A stretch of 11,732 nucleotides of DNA from JBGLNL01 sp046484125 (GTDB taxonomy: Bacteria; Chloroflexota; Dehalococcoidia; SZUA-161; SpSt-899), in contig JAWOBX010000007.1 of NCBI GenBank assembly GCA_046484125.1, positions 1 through 11,732 on the forward strand, given 5' to 3'. The notes beneath the pieces are model-generated. The model was not told where the DNA came from, ran no database searches, and saw nothing but the letters and a program-made list of their open reading frames with translations. Each line of letters opens with the position of its first letter. The stretch's first letter is position 1. This document shows positions 1 through 7,222 of this stretch, in pieces. A program made the position numbers and the translations under genes.

Positions 1-296
1 GTGATGGCGTACTCCATCACCTCGGGCTTATAGGTATCTACGGAAACACGGATATGCTCATCCTTCAGCGCCCTGATTACCGGGTCCAGCCGCTGTATCT
101 CTTCCTCAGCCGTGATTTTCTCACCGTCCGGATTGCTGGACTCCGCTCCGATATCGATCAAATCGGCCCCCCCGGCGATGAGCTCGCGGCCTTTATCGAT
201 GGCTGTCCCGGCATCCAGATACCGGTTGCCATCGGAAAATGAATCGGGGGTGATATTGAGTATGCCGACGATTTGCATACCTGATGCTGTGCCCAT
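1..296 (-). CDS. folP: Dihydropteroate synthase, N-terminal part (cut by window edge)
   Basis: DHPS condenses p-aminobenzoate with dihydropterin pyrophosphate in folate synthesis and is the sulfonamide target. About 98 N-terminal residues are visible. The family signature GILNITPDSFSDG lies at residues 11-23, a GADLIDIG strand follows at 43-50, and VSVDTYKPE at 84-92 carries the conserved Asp. The substrate loop normally reading ESTRPG reads ESSNPDG (52-58), so the usual Thr-Arg pair is Ser-Asn, a pattern closer to what I recall of Sul-type enzymes (ASHPDA). I chose the ATG at 296, ten bases after the glutamine synthetase stop, with AAGGCGG upstream; the ATG at 278 is an alternative. The short gap suggests co-transcription with the upstream gene. 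The C-terminal half is outside the window, so completeness cannot be judged. Confidence 0.9.
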   Translation of the reverse strand, partial: MGTASGMQIVGILNITPDSFSDGNRYLDAGTAIDKGRELIAGGADLIDIGAESSNPDGEKITAEEEIQRLDPVIRALKDEHIRVSVDTYKPEVMEYAI

Positions 297-306
297 TTTG
301 TCCGCC

Positions 307-1812
307 TTACCCGCAGTGCAGGTATTCATCGACCAGTTTTTTAATCTGGTCGCCCTTCATGTACAATTGCTGACTCAGGTCCCCATCATTGTAGCCGCGC
401 AACTGGCTGATGACCCCGTCAATCAAAACCGGCGAGAATACTCCGTCCTTTTCGTAAATGCGCCTGTCATTGGAGAGATGGTCGGCTGATTCGGCGCATG
501 AGCCGGGCAGCGCTGGTAAGCCGGTTTTCATCATTTTCTTCTCCGTCGGGGATATGTGCACATCCACGTACAGCTTGTCTGCGAGCTCAAGGGCGTCCGT
601 CCTTTGCAGTCCATAACGGGCGGCCACCGCCAGTCCGGCCAGTGTGAGATGGACATTCGCCGAACCATCAGGGCAGCGGAATTCAACGGTCTGGCTCTGG
701 GCGAAATCGGGGAAGTCGCCTTTCTCGAGAGGGTTGGCATCCTTTACCATGTCGTTGGTGTTCAACCATCCCAGGGGTACTCTGACGAGCGCTGAGCGGT
801 TCTGGTCTCCCCAGCATATGACCGTTGGAGCCTCCTGATTGGGGCTCAATCTCAAGTAGGATACGGGAACTGTGTTACCAAACGCGGTCAGGGAAGGGGC
901 AAGGCTCAGGTATCCGGCTATTTTCCTTCTGGCGGTATCGGTCAATCTGTTTCCCTCAACCATAGCGTTACTGCCATCTTTAGTGAGCAGGGAATGAATA
1001 TGAAGGCCGTTACCGGCATGGCCCACCAGTATTTTGGGGGCGAAGCTGACTGTCACACCGTATTTATATGCCACTGTCCTGAGTGCCCACCTGGCGAGAA
1101 CGAGCTGATCGGCGGCATCCTCAATAGGAACCGGCAGAAACTCGATTTCGCTTTGTTCCATCTCCTGCTCTTTGCCGCGTATGTTCCCCACCTCTGAATG
1201 ACCGTATTTAATCCTTCCTCCGATTTGGGCGATGGCGTTCAGAGCCTCGAGCCTCAGAGCCTCGGTTTTGGAAAAAGGCGATGATTCATGGTAGCCCTTC
1301 TGGGACGCGACCGGATAGAGCTGATCGGCATCATGGAATACGTAGTATTCCAGTTCCCCCATGGCTTCCATGGAGAAGCCGGTTTCCTGTTTGAGAGCAT
1401 CGTGAGCCTTTTTGACCGTCGCCTCGGGCGCGCTGGGCAGCGGAGTCCCTTCATTTGTATAATACGAACAAAGAATATCCAGCGCCGGAACAACCGAGAA
1501 CGGGTTCAGGAACGCCGTTTGGAAACGGGGAATTATATACAGGTCGCTGGAAGCGGAATCGACGTAGGAGAACAGGCTGGAACCGTCAACCCGCTCCCCG
1601 GATGAGAGCAACCGGTCGAGCTGATCCCTGCTGTTTATCCCGCAGTTCACTGTCTTCAGTCTGCCATCGCCGCCCACAAACCGATAGTTGATAATTCTGA
1701 TATCGTAGTGGCCGACGAATTTTATCAGGTCCTCTTTGGTGAAATCACGGGGGAGCTTATCAAGGAATCGAACCAGCCGGTTTGGATTTAACTCAATATA
1801 TTGGTCTTTCAT
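307..1812 (-). CDS. glnA: Glutamine synthetase family protein (GlnA-like)
   Basis: Glutamine synthetase makes glutamine from glutamate, ammonia and ATP in the cytoplasm. The protein is about 501 residues, slightly longer than the usual 440-470 of type I enzymes. Counted from an upstream GTG at 1821, the N-terminal beta-grasp domain has DGSSLF near 80-84. The catalytic domain has ELEYYVF (156-162), QSEIEF (223-228), GNGLHIH (270-276), NQEAP (328-332), NRSALVRVP (341-349) and VEFRCPDGSAN (379-389), which hold the expected metal, ATP and glutamate residues. A Tyr near 418 lies where the adenylylated Tyr of type I enzymes would be, but the surroundings differ. The GTG at 1821 sits inside the Shine-Dalgarno AGGTGAG, so the ATG at 1812 is the better start. 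The gene lies between pheS and folP without a visible terminator. It could be a GS-like gamma-glutamyl ligase; the core looks like true GS, but substrate is not proven. Confidence 0.9.
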   Translation of the reverse strand: MKDQYIELNPNRLVRFLDKLPRDFTKEDLIKFVGHYDIRIINYRFVGGDGRLKTVNCGINSRDQLDRLLSSGERVDGSSLFSYVDSASSDLYIIPRFQTAFLNPFSVVPALDILCSYYTNEGTPLPSAPEATVKKAHDALKQETGFSMEAMGELEYYVFHDADQLYPVASQKGYHESSPFSKTEALRLEALNAIAQIGGRIKYGHSEVGNIRGKEQEMEQSEIEFLPVPIEDAADQLVLARWALRTVAYKYGVTVSFAPKILVGHAGNGLHIHSLLTKDGSNAMVEGNRLTDTARRKIAGYLSLAPSLTAFGNTVPVSYLRLSPNQEAPTVICWGDQNRSALVRVPLGWLNTNDMVKDANPLEKGDFPDFAQSQTVEFRCPDGSANVHLTLAGLAVAARYGLQRTDALELADKLYVDVHISPTEKKMMKTGLPALPGSCAESADHLSNDRRIYEKDGVFSPVLIDGVISQLRGYNDGDLSQQLYMKGDQIKKLVDEYLHCG

Positions 1813-1880
1813 TTCGCTCACCTGCCATGACTTGCTGTTAATTAAACGCCGTATAAACCGGTTTGCCTGAGGTTACACTT

Positions 1881-2921
1881 TTAGAACTGTTCAAGAAAAC
1901 GAAGGTCATTGCTATAGAACAGCCGAATATCATCAATCCCGTACTTAAGCATGGGTATTCGTTCGAGTCCAATACCGAAGGCGAACCCGGTATATATCTC
2001 GGGGTCGCAATTAACCCTCCGCAACACATCGGGATGCACCATTCCCGCCCCCATGATCTCAATCCAGCCCTCTCCGCTACAGACGCGGCATCCTTCCCCT
2101 TTGCATATGAAGCAATCGATGGCCATTTCCACGCCCGGCTCGACAAAGGGGAAATAATCGCAGCGGAAGCGAACGCGCCGGTCCAGTCCGAACAGCCGGC
2201 GGGCGAACTCGTACAAGGTACCCTTGAGATGGGCCATGGTAATGCCCCGATCCACTGCCAGCCCCTCAATCTGGTAGAACATGGATTCATGGGTGGCGTC
2301 GGTTGCCTCGTACCGATATACCTTTCCGGGCATCGCTACCCGTATGGGGGGACTGCGCCGCTCCATGAACCGGATCTGCATAGGAGACGTGTGAGTGCGC
2401 ATGAGCATGGGATATTCGCCCTTATCGTTCCGGTAATCTACCCACAGGGTATCCCACATATCCCGCGCGGGATGGCCGCGGGGAATATTCAGCGCTTCGA
2501 AATTGTAGTAGTCGGTCTCCACCTCAGGACCTTCCACTATTTCGAACCCCATTGAGGTGAATATCTCGCATGTCTGGCGGAGGGTCTGGGTGGTGGGGTG
2601 GAGCCTGCCCAGTCTGATGGGGCGGCCGGGGAGGGTGACATCGATCCGCGATTTCTCCAATCGCCTCTCAATCTCCGCCTTTTTTATAGACTCCTGTTTT
2701 TCCCTCAGGCTTTCTTCGAGCAGGGATTTGATCCTGTTTGCCGCTGCCCCCGCCTCTTTTCGTTCCTCGATTGGCAACTCGGCAAGTCCCCGTAAAATAC
2801 CGGTGAGCGATCCTTTACGGCCCAGGTATTTTACACGCCAGTTATCAAGAGCCTTCAGGTCGCCGGCGCTTTCCAGTTCGCTTAGTGCACTGAATTTCAA
2901 CTCTTCGAGAGATTCAAGCAT
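1881..2921 (-). CDS. pheS: Phenylalanyl-tRNA synthetase alpha subunit
   Basis: PheS is the catalytic alpha subunit of the (alpha-beta)2 enzyme that charges tRNA-Phe. Counted from an ATG at 2930, the N-terminal coiled coil covers about 1-90, and the class II core follows with GPEVETDYYNFEALN (134-148), RTHTSPMQ (178-185), the motif 2 region PGKVYRYEATDATHES, the phenylalanine-pocket FPF (260-262), and motif 3 in GFAFGIGLERI. Four Cys (273, 276, 281, 284) form a zinc-knuckle-like insert seen in many bacterial PheS. Length is normal. The ATG at 2930 touches GGAG with no spacing, whereas the in-frame ATG at 2921 sits nine bases after it, so I prefer 2921 (346 residues). The gene has its own promoter and is separated from rplT by a terminator. 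pheT does not follow; a glutamine synthetase gene does. Confidence 0.96.
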   Translation of the reverse strand: MLESLEELKFSALSELESAGDLKALDNWRVKYLGRKGSLTGILRGLAELPIEERKEAGAAANRIKSLLEESLREKQESIKKAEIERRLEKSRIDVTLPGRPIRLGRLHPTTQTLRQTCEIFTSMGFEIVEGPEVETDYYNFEALNIPRGHPARDMWDTLWVDYRNDKGEYPMLMRTHTSPMQIRFMERRSPPIRVAMPGKVYRYEATDATHESMFYQIEGLAVDRGITMAHLKGTLYEFARRLFGLDRRVRFRCDYFPFVEPGVEMAIDCFICKGEGCRVCSGEGWIEIMGAGMVHPDVLRRVNCDPEIYTGFAFGIGLERIPMLKYGIDDIRLFYSNDLRFLEQF

Positions 2922-2941
2922 TTTTCTCATCTCCAGAGGGT

Positions 2942-2971
2942 ATTATAGGCCAGTGTAACCGTATTTTTCAA
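2942..2971 (-). promoter_or_regulatory. Promoter of pheS
   Basis: On the minus strand TTGAAA (2971-2966) is followed after 18 bases by a perfect TATAAT (2947-2942). The predicted start point near 2935 leaves only about 14 bases before the ATG at 2921, just enough to hold the GGAG ribosome-binding site. This very short leader argues against any T-box or attenuator in front of pheS, and no T-box signature was seen. Confidence 0.75.
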
Positions 2972-3092
2972 ATGATGTTGTATCCCGCCGAGAATAGCGA
3001 TTACCCATGGATGCGCGCCGGCCCAAAAGCGTAGATAGAATCGAATGCGAACCGGCTTACTCTCGCAACGAAGTATCTTCTCCCGCCCAAAC

Positions 3093-3120
3093 AAAAAAGC
3101 CCCCGGCTAAGGGGGCTTTT
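3093..3120 (-). terminator. Intrinsic terminator of the thrS-infC-rpmI-rplT operon
   Basis: On the minus strand a perfect 10-bp stem, AAAAGCCCCC with GGGGGCTTTT, and a six-base loop (TTAGCC) end in six T residues. It lies 22 bases past the rplT stop and closes the ribosomal-protein operon before the pheS promoter. In plus orientation the T-run is only four bases. Confidence 0.92.
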
Positions 3121-3142
3121 CATCCTTCACGCTCAAAAAACT

Positions 3143-3496
3143 CTACTCCGTCCCTCTGGCGACCTCAACCAGTTGACCGAAGGTAGCGGGTTCCCTGACG
3201 GCTATATCTGCAAGCATCTTGCGGTCCAGGGAGACATTTGCTTGCGACAGCCCGTGCATAAATTTGCTGTATGAGAGGCCATGTTCCCTGGCAGCCGCAT
3301 TTATCCGGGCGATCCAAAGCTGCCGCATCTCCCTTTTGCGTTCCCGACGATGCCTGTAGGCATAGCTAAGGGAGTGCAGCATTGATTCATGGGCTCGCTT
3401 ATATAGAGAATGGCTGGATGCCCGGTGCCCCTTGGTGAGTTTCAACACCTTCTTATGCCGGCGCCGCGTGGATGGTCCTCCTTTTACTCGTGGCAT
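3143..3496 (-). CDS. rplT: 50S ribosomal protein L20
   Basis: L20 binds 23S rRNA early in large-subunit assembly and in several bacteria represses its own operon by binding the mRNA. The 117-residue length is normal. The extended basic N-terminus starts MPRVKGG and is rich in Arg and Lys up to about residue 60, with the family signature around KREMRQLWIARINAA (55-69), followed by a globular C-terminal domain. AAGGAGAG lies just before the ATG. The gene is last in the operon, nine bases after rpmI, and is followed by a strong terminator. I saw no recognisable L20-binding leader, though pseudoknot sites are hard to spot by eye. Confidence 0.97.
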   Translation of the reverse strand: MPRVKGGPSTRRRHKKVLKLTKGHRASSHSLYKRAHESMLHSLSYAYRHRRERKREMRQLWIARINAAAREHGLSYSKFMHGLSQANVSLDRKMLADIAVREPATFGQLVEVARGTE

Positions 3497-3505
3497 GATC
3501 TCTCC

Positions 3506-3709
3506 TTATCTCATATCCTTGGGTAATACTGTTCTTATCCGTTTCGTGTCCGACGGACTCAGCTCGAAGTCCCGTGAGTAGCTGCGTTTTGTCCGTTTGC
3601 TCTTTCTGCGGCGCAGATGGCTCTTACCCATCCTTGAACGCATGATTTTCCCTGTGCCGGTAACCCGGAAACGGCGTTTGAGTGCGCTATTTGTCTTCAG
3701 TTTGGGCAT
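3506..3709 (-). CDS. rpmI: 50S ribosomal protein L35
   Basis: L35 is a small, very basic large-subunit protein. The 67 residues are typical. The N-terminus MPKLKTNSALKRRF matches the family, and the central stretch around KSHLRRRKSKRTKR is its strongly basic core. The start lies inside the 3' end of infC: the two reading frames share 23 bases, and the ribosome-binding site AGGGGA sits within infC. Translational coupling between IF3 and L35 is therefore likely, as in other bacteria with this gene order. Confidence 0.96.
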   Translation of the reverse strand: MPKLKTNSALKRRFRVTGTGKIMRSRMGKSHLRRRKSKRTKRSYSRDFELSPSDTKRIRTVLPKDMR

Positions 3710-4262
3710 TCTTTTCCCCTTTTGCTTGCTTTGAAGGCGATAAAATTACCGTCATGCTCCGTCCCTCCATGGTGATTTCCCTCTCTATCTTGGCTGAATC
3801 CCCCAGAAGACCGATTGCCTTTTCCAGTAACTCCCTGCCTACGGAGGGATGGACGATCTCCCGTCCACGGAACAGAACGAGTATTTTGACCTTAGCTCCT
3901 TCCTCGAGGAGCCTTTTTGCCGCCTTTATCTTGAAGTCTATATCATGTTGCCCGATTTTCGGGCGCATACGGACCTCTCTGAGGCCCGATGACTTCTGAC
4001 TTTTGCTGGCCTGTCTGTCCTTCTTGGCCTGTTCATATTTGAACTTGCCGTAATTTAAAAGACGACATACTGGAGGGTCCGAGTTTGGGGATACTTCCAC
4101 AAGATCAAGCGAGCGCTCCTCAGCAGCCTTGCGAGCCTGATCAACGCTCATGACACCAAGTTGCTCCCCCGCCTCCCCGATCACACGTACCTCTCTAGCC
4201 CTGATCCTTTCGTTAACCCGGTATTCTTTGGTCGGTTGTTTCGCTGTGAACTTTTTGACTAT
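3687..4262 (-). CDS. infC: Translation initiation factor IF-3, probably starting at ATA
   Basis: IF3 binds the 30S subunit, keeps the subunits apart and discriminates against non-canonical start codons. The N-domain includes RVNERIRAREVRVIGE, and the linker region KFKYEQAKKDRQ leads into a C-domain beginning near RMRPKIGQHDIDFKIKAA. The first canonical start is a GTG at 4184, which would cut off the conserved RVNERIRAREVRV segment. Reading back in frame to the stop near 4299 finds no ATG, GTG, TTG or CTG. ATA at 4262, seven bases after AGGTGG, gives a 191-residue protein of normal length. A non-AUG start is well known for infC (AUU in E. coli) and lets IF3 repress its own translation. The gene lies 60 bases after thrS and overlaps rpmI. 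Confidence 0.95.
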   Translation of the reverse strand: MVKKFTAKQPTKEYRVNERIRAREVRVIGEAGEQLGVMSVDQARKAAEERSLDLVEVSPNSDPPVCRLLNYGKFKYEQAKKDRQASKSQKSSGLREVRMRPKIGQHDIDFKIKAAKRLLEEGAKVKILVLFRGREIVHPSVGRELLEKAIGLLGDSAKIEREITMEGRSMTVILSPSKQAKGEKNAQTEDK

Positions 4263-4275
4263 TACCTCACCACCT
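4260..4275 (-). promoter_or_regulatory. Ribosome-binding site and ATA start of infC
   Basis: AGGTGG at 4275-4270 is separated by seven bases (TGAGGTA) from ATA at 4262-4260, which is in frame with the conserved IF3 N-terminus. The GTG triplets within this stretch are out of frame and meet stops at once. GTA at 4265 is an in-frame but less likely start. The rare start codon would be the autoregulatory switch. Confidence 0.65.
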
Positions 4276-4296
4276 GATTTTAATACAGCATTGAAT

Positions 4297-4326
4297 TATA
4301 TATCACAAAATACTACAGCAAGTCAA
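4297..4326 (-). promoter_or_regulatory. Internal promoter for infC-rpmI-rplT
   Basis: TTGACT (4326-4321) overlaps the thrS stop codon, and TATATA (4302-4297) follows after 18 bases. The predicted start near 4290 gives a leader of about 28 bases up to the ATA start of infC. It would let the IF3 and ribosomal protein genes be made independently of thrS. Confidence 0.65.
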
Positions 4327-6071
4327 AGCCCCTGCTTGGACATTATAGCAGAATTGGCCCTGTCTTTGAATGCCTCCACGCTAAGATCTTTGAGGTTTTC
4401 GCCGCTCCTTAGTCGGACGGAGATGGTACCGTTGTTGACCTCCGCGTCACCGACTATTATCATGTATGGGATTTTGGCCATCTGAGCCTCTCTGATCTTG
4501 TAGTTCATTCGCTCATTGCTGTCATCAACCTCAACCCGCATTCCCGCAGCAGTGAGCTCATCCGCTACCTCTCCGGCGTAGCCGGTGTGCCGGTCAGCTA
4601 TCGGGATTATCACGGTCTGAACCGGCGCCAGCCAGACGGGAAAGGCCCCGTGATAGTGTTCCACCAGCACTCCGAAGAAGCGCTCCAGGCTGCCCAGAAG
4701 TGCCCTGTGAACCATGTATGGCCGGTGTTCAGCGCCATCCTCGCCCACGTAGGACATGTCGAACCGATCTGGTAGATTGAAATCGAACTGGATGGTCGAG
4801 CATTGCCATGACCGGCCGAGGGCGTCCTTGATCTTGATGTCGATCTTGGGCCCGTAGAATACCGCCTCTCCTTCCATGCGCTCGTAAGGCAGTTGCCTGG
4901 CCTCTATTGCCCTGATCAACGATGACTCGGCCTGTTCCCACATGGTGTCGCTGCCGGCGTATTTCTCTGGTTTACCCGGGTCCCGCACGCTGAGCTCGAC
5001 CTTGAAATCCTCAAAGCCAAAGCCGCGCAACATGTTAAGGCTGAAATCGAGTACCCTCAGAATCTCGTCATCTATCTGCTCCGGCGAACAGATGATATGG
5101 GCGTCATCCTGGGTGAACCCGCGCACCCTGAGCAATCCGTGCAGGGTGCCGCTTCGCTCGTAACGATAGACAGTGCCCAGTTCCGCCCAGCGCAGGGGAA
5201 GTTCTCGATATGAGCGGAGGCTGGATTTATAAATCAGGATGTGAAACGGGCAGTTCATGGGCTTCAGGTAGTAATCCTGCCCTTCGATATCCATGGGGGA
5301 ATACATGCTGTCGGCGTAGAAATCGAGGTGCCCCGATGTTTCCCAGAGGTGCCCCCTGCCGATATGGGGTGTGAAGATGATCTCATAACCGCCCTCATAG
5401 TGGAGTTTGCGCCAGTAGTCCTCGATGAGAACACGTACCCGGCCGCCTCTGGGATGCCAGTAAGCCAGCCCGGCGCCGCCTTCTTCGTGGAAACTGATCA
5501 GGTCAAGCTGTTTGACCAGCCTGCGGTGGTCGCGAGCTTCGATCTCCTCGAGTCTCTTTAAATAGTCCTCCAGCTCCGCTCGGGTTTCGAACGCGGTGCC
5601 GTATATTCGCTGCAGCATGGAACGCTTCTCGTCTCCCCGCCAGTAGGCTCCGGCAATACTCAGCAGCTTGTATGCCTTTATCTCTCCCGTCGATGCCACA
5701 TGCGGACCCCGGCAAAGGTCGGTGAAGGAACCCTGCCGATAGATTGATACAACGCTGTCCTCCATCTCGTTTATCAGCTCGATCTTGTAAGGCTGAGATT
5801 GAAAAACTTTGAGCGCCTCTTCTCTGGATATCTCCTCGCGGCTGAAGGGTGCGTCAGCCTCTATGGATTCCCGCATTCTCTCCTCAATCGCGGCCAGATC
5901 GTCCGGAATCAATGAACGGGGCAGCTCAAAATCATAGTAGAAGCCGTCTTCTGTTGCCGGGCCGATGCCGAACTTTGCCTCGGGGAAGAGGGACTGCACT
6001 GCCTCCGCCATTACGTGAGACGCTGAATGGCGTATGGTCTCCAGGCGGTTTTCTTTGCTTTCCTTGCGCAT
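4323..6071 (-). CDS. thrS: Threonyl-tRNA synthetase without TGS domain
   Basis: ThrRS charges tRNA-Thr and clears mischarged Ser-tRNA. The protein has 582 residues against about 640 in E. coli: it starts directly at the N2 editing domain, and a stop two codons upstream of the ATG rules out a longer form. The editing site is intact, with HSASH (15-19) and CRGPH (120-124). The class II core carries zinc ligands Cys274 (PMNCPFH), His325 (QDDAHIIC) and His455 (VHRALLGSLERF), and the motif 2 stretch VYRYERSGTLHGLLRVRGF. The anticodon-binding domain starts near APVQTVIIPIADRH. Only the small N1 TGS domain is missing, a variant I recall from other Chloroflexota-type enzymes. No clear Shine-Dalgarno precedes the ATG. 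It is first in the operon with infC, rpmI and rplT. Confidence 0.97.
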   Translation of the reverse strand: MRKESKENRLETIRHSASHVMAEAVQSLFPEAKFGIGPATEDGFYYDFELPRSLIPDDLAAIEERMRESIEADAPFSREEISREEALKVFQSQPYKIELINEMEDSVVSIYRQGSFTDLCRGPHVASTGEIKAYKLLSIAGAYWRGDEKRSMLQRIYGTAFETRAELEDYLKRLEEIEARDHRRLVKQLDLISFHEEGGAGLAYWHPRGGRVRVLIEDYWRKLHYEGGYEIIFTPHIGRGHLWETSGHLDFYADSMYSPMDIEGQDYYLKPMNCPFHILIYKSSLRSYRELPLRWAELGTVYRYERSGTLHGLLRVRGFTQDDAHIICSPEQIDDEILRVLDFSLNMLRGFGFEDFKVELSVRDPGKPEKYAGSDTMWEQAESSLIRAIEARQLPYERMEGEAVFYGPKIDIKIKDALGRSWQCSTIQFDFNLPDRFDMSYVGEDGAEHRPYMVHRALLGSLERFFGVLVEHYHGAFPVWLAPVQTVIIPIADRHTGYAGEVADELTAAGMRVEVDDSNERMNYKIREAQMAKIPYMIIVGDAEVNNGTISVRLRSGENLKDLSVEAFKDRANSAIMSKQGL

Positions 6072-6092
6072 AACTTAAAAATACCCAACGTA

Positions 6093-6122
6093 ATTCTATA
6101 GGCTGAAGGAGCGGTTCGTCAA
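6093..6122 (-). promoter_or_regulatory. Promoter of thrS
   Basis: TTGACG (6122-6117) and TAGAAT (6098-6093) are 18 bases apart on the minus strand. The predicted leader is only about 15-20 bases and has no recognisable ribosome-binding site or T-box. Confidence 0.55.
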
Positions 6123-6198
6123 ATTGGTGCTATTCAAGGGATCCCCGCTGTTCCGAAAGTGCGTAATTAATTGTAGTGTACTGTCCCCAACAAAAACT

Positions 6199-6216
6199 TC
6201 CCCCAGGATTGGGGGA
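6199..6216 (-). terminator. Hairpin with T-run, possible minus-strand terminator
   Basis: A perfect 7-bp stem (TCCCCCA with TGGGGGA, loop ATCC on the minus strand) is followed by AGTTTTTG. It lies between the divergent thrS promoter and the deacetylase gene and could shield thrS from antisense transcription. With no minus-strand gene to its right it may instead be a repeat remnant. Confidence 0.3.
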
Positions 6217-6344
6217 TCGAGGGAGTTGATTTAAGGTTTTTGCAGACAACACCATATATACTTTAATAATCGAACCGGATGTGGTAACTTATTATCACAC
6301 TTTGACTTGTTTTGTGCAGGAGTTCCGATCAGGGAAGGTGTTTT

Positions 6345-7094
6345 ATGAAGGTTGTCTATCACCCGAGATATGAGGAAGTATATACCTCTGATCCGGCCGC
6401 GGAACCGGGGCGTATGGAGGCGATAAGAGAGGAAATTTCGGAGATATTTGAGGTGGTAACGCCGGAACCCGCGAGTCCGAATGACCTCAGTCTCGTTCAT
6501 AACGAGCGGCATATAAAGGATATCCAGAGCAGGGGCCTGATATATGAACTGGCTCTGCTGGCCGCCGGCGGCGCGATAGAGGCATCACGGCTCGCTATGG
6601 CGGGAGAGCCGGCCTTTGGAGCGATAAGGCCGCCCGGCCACCATGCCAGTACCGACCATTGCTGGGGCTTCTGCTTTTTCAATAACGTCGCAATCGCTGT
6701 AGAAAGATTGCGCCGGGAAAGCGCAATTGAAAACGTGGTGATCCTGGATATAGATCTTCATTACGGAGACGGTACGGTCAACATCTTCAGGGGAGTGTCC
6801 GAGGTCGTGTATCTACGCCCGGATGACCGGAGCAGGGAGGCATATATCGAGAGCGTCGCCCGTTTGCTGGATACTGTTCAGGCAGATATAATCGCCGTTT
6901 CCGCTGGATTTGATCTCCACGAAGATGACTGGGGAGGCCTGCTTAAGACGGACGATTACGAAACTATCGGCAGAGAGGTAGCCCGCTTCTCTGATAGGGC
7001 TTGCCGAGGAAGGCGGTTCGCTGTCCTGGAAGGGGGCTACAATCATACCGTGCTGGGAGGAAATGTGAGGGCTTTGCTGGAAGGGATGAGCTGA
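6345..7094 (+). CDS. Compact histone deacetylase/acetylpolyamine amidohydrolase family zinc hydrolase
   Basis: These arginase-fold enzymes remove acetyl groups from lysine side chains or polyamines, or act like AcuC; the exact substrate cannot be read here. The active site is complete: His99-His100 in RPPGHHA, zinc ligands Asp137 and His139 in DIDLHYGDGT and Asp190 in SAGFDLHEDD, and the catalytic Tyr232 in EGGYN. The protein is short, 249 residues against roughly 300-375. After DGTVNIF the usual long stretch (PFYPGTG, Gly-rich turn, NVPLPPG) is replaced by a brief link to the next helix, so the active-site rim should be more open. AAGGTG precedes the ATG at 6345; the longer open frame upstream lacks a better site. 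A solute-binding lipoprotein gene follows after 128 bases in the same direction, so a common job is possible but unproven. I found no convincing promoter. Confidence 0.88.
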   Translation: MKVVYHPRYEEVYTSDPAAEPGRMEAIREEISEIFEVVTPEPASPNDLSLVHNERHIKDIQSRGLIYELALLAAGGAIEASRLAMAGEPAFGAIRPPGHHASTDHCWGFCFFNNVAIAVERLRRESAIENVVILDIDLHYGDGTVNIFRGVSEVVYLRPDDRSREAYIESVARLLDTVQADIIAVSAGFDLHEDDWGGLLKTDDYETIGREVARFSDRACRGRRFAVLEGGYNHTVLGGNVRALLEGMS

Positions 7095-7104
7095 TTCGAG
7101 GCCC

Positions 7105-7122
7105 GGACTGTATCATCAGTCC
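7105..7122 (+). other. Small hairpin after the deacetylase gene
   Basis: GGACTG and CAGTCC form a perfect 6-bp stem around TATCAT, ten bases past the deacetylase stop. No T-run follows, so it is not a classical intrinsic terminator; it might protect the mRNA 3' end. Confidence 0.3.
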
Positions 7123-7222
7123 CCGGAGAACAGGCTTATCGCGACTCAAGCAATTGGTCGACGCCAGTGTGTCGCGGAACGTTTATACAGCTCGGCATGA
7201 GATTTATATGAGGAGGATAAAA

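Noticed and set aside
1863..2555. A 230-codon plus-strand open frame opposite pheS.
   Set aside because: It is antisense to a fully conserved pheS and shows no family features of its own.
2972..3092. Possible T-box or other riboswitch upstream of pheS.
   Set aside because: No T-box core was seen and the best promoter lies downstream of this stretch, so it is not in the pheS leader.
6160..6196. A GTGTACTGTCCCC stretch that recalls ends of some transposon-linked repeats.
   Set aside because: Only one copy is present, no transposase is near, and the resemblance is from memory; it cannot be supported.
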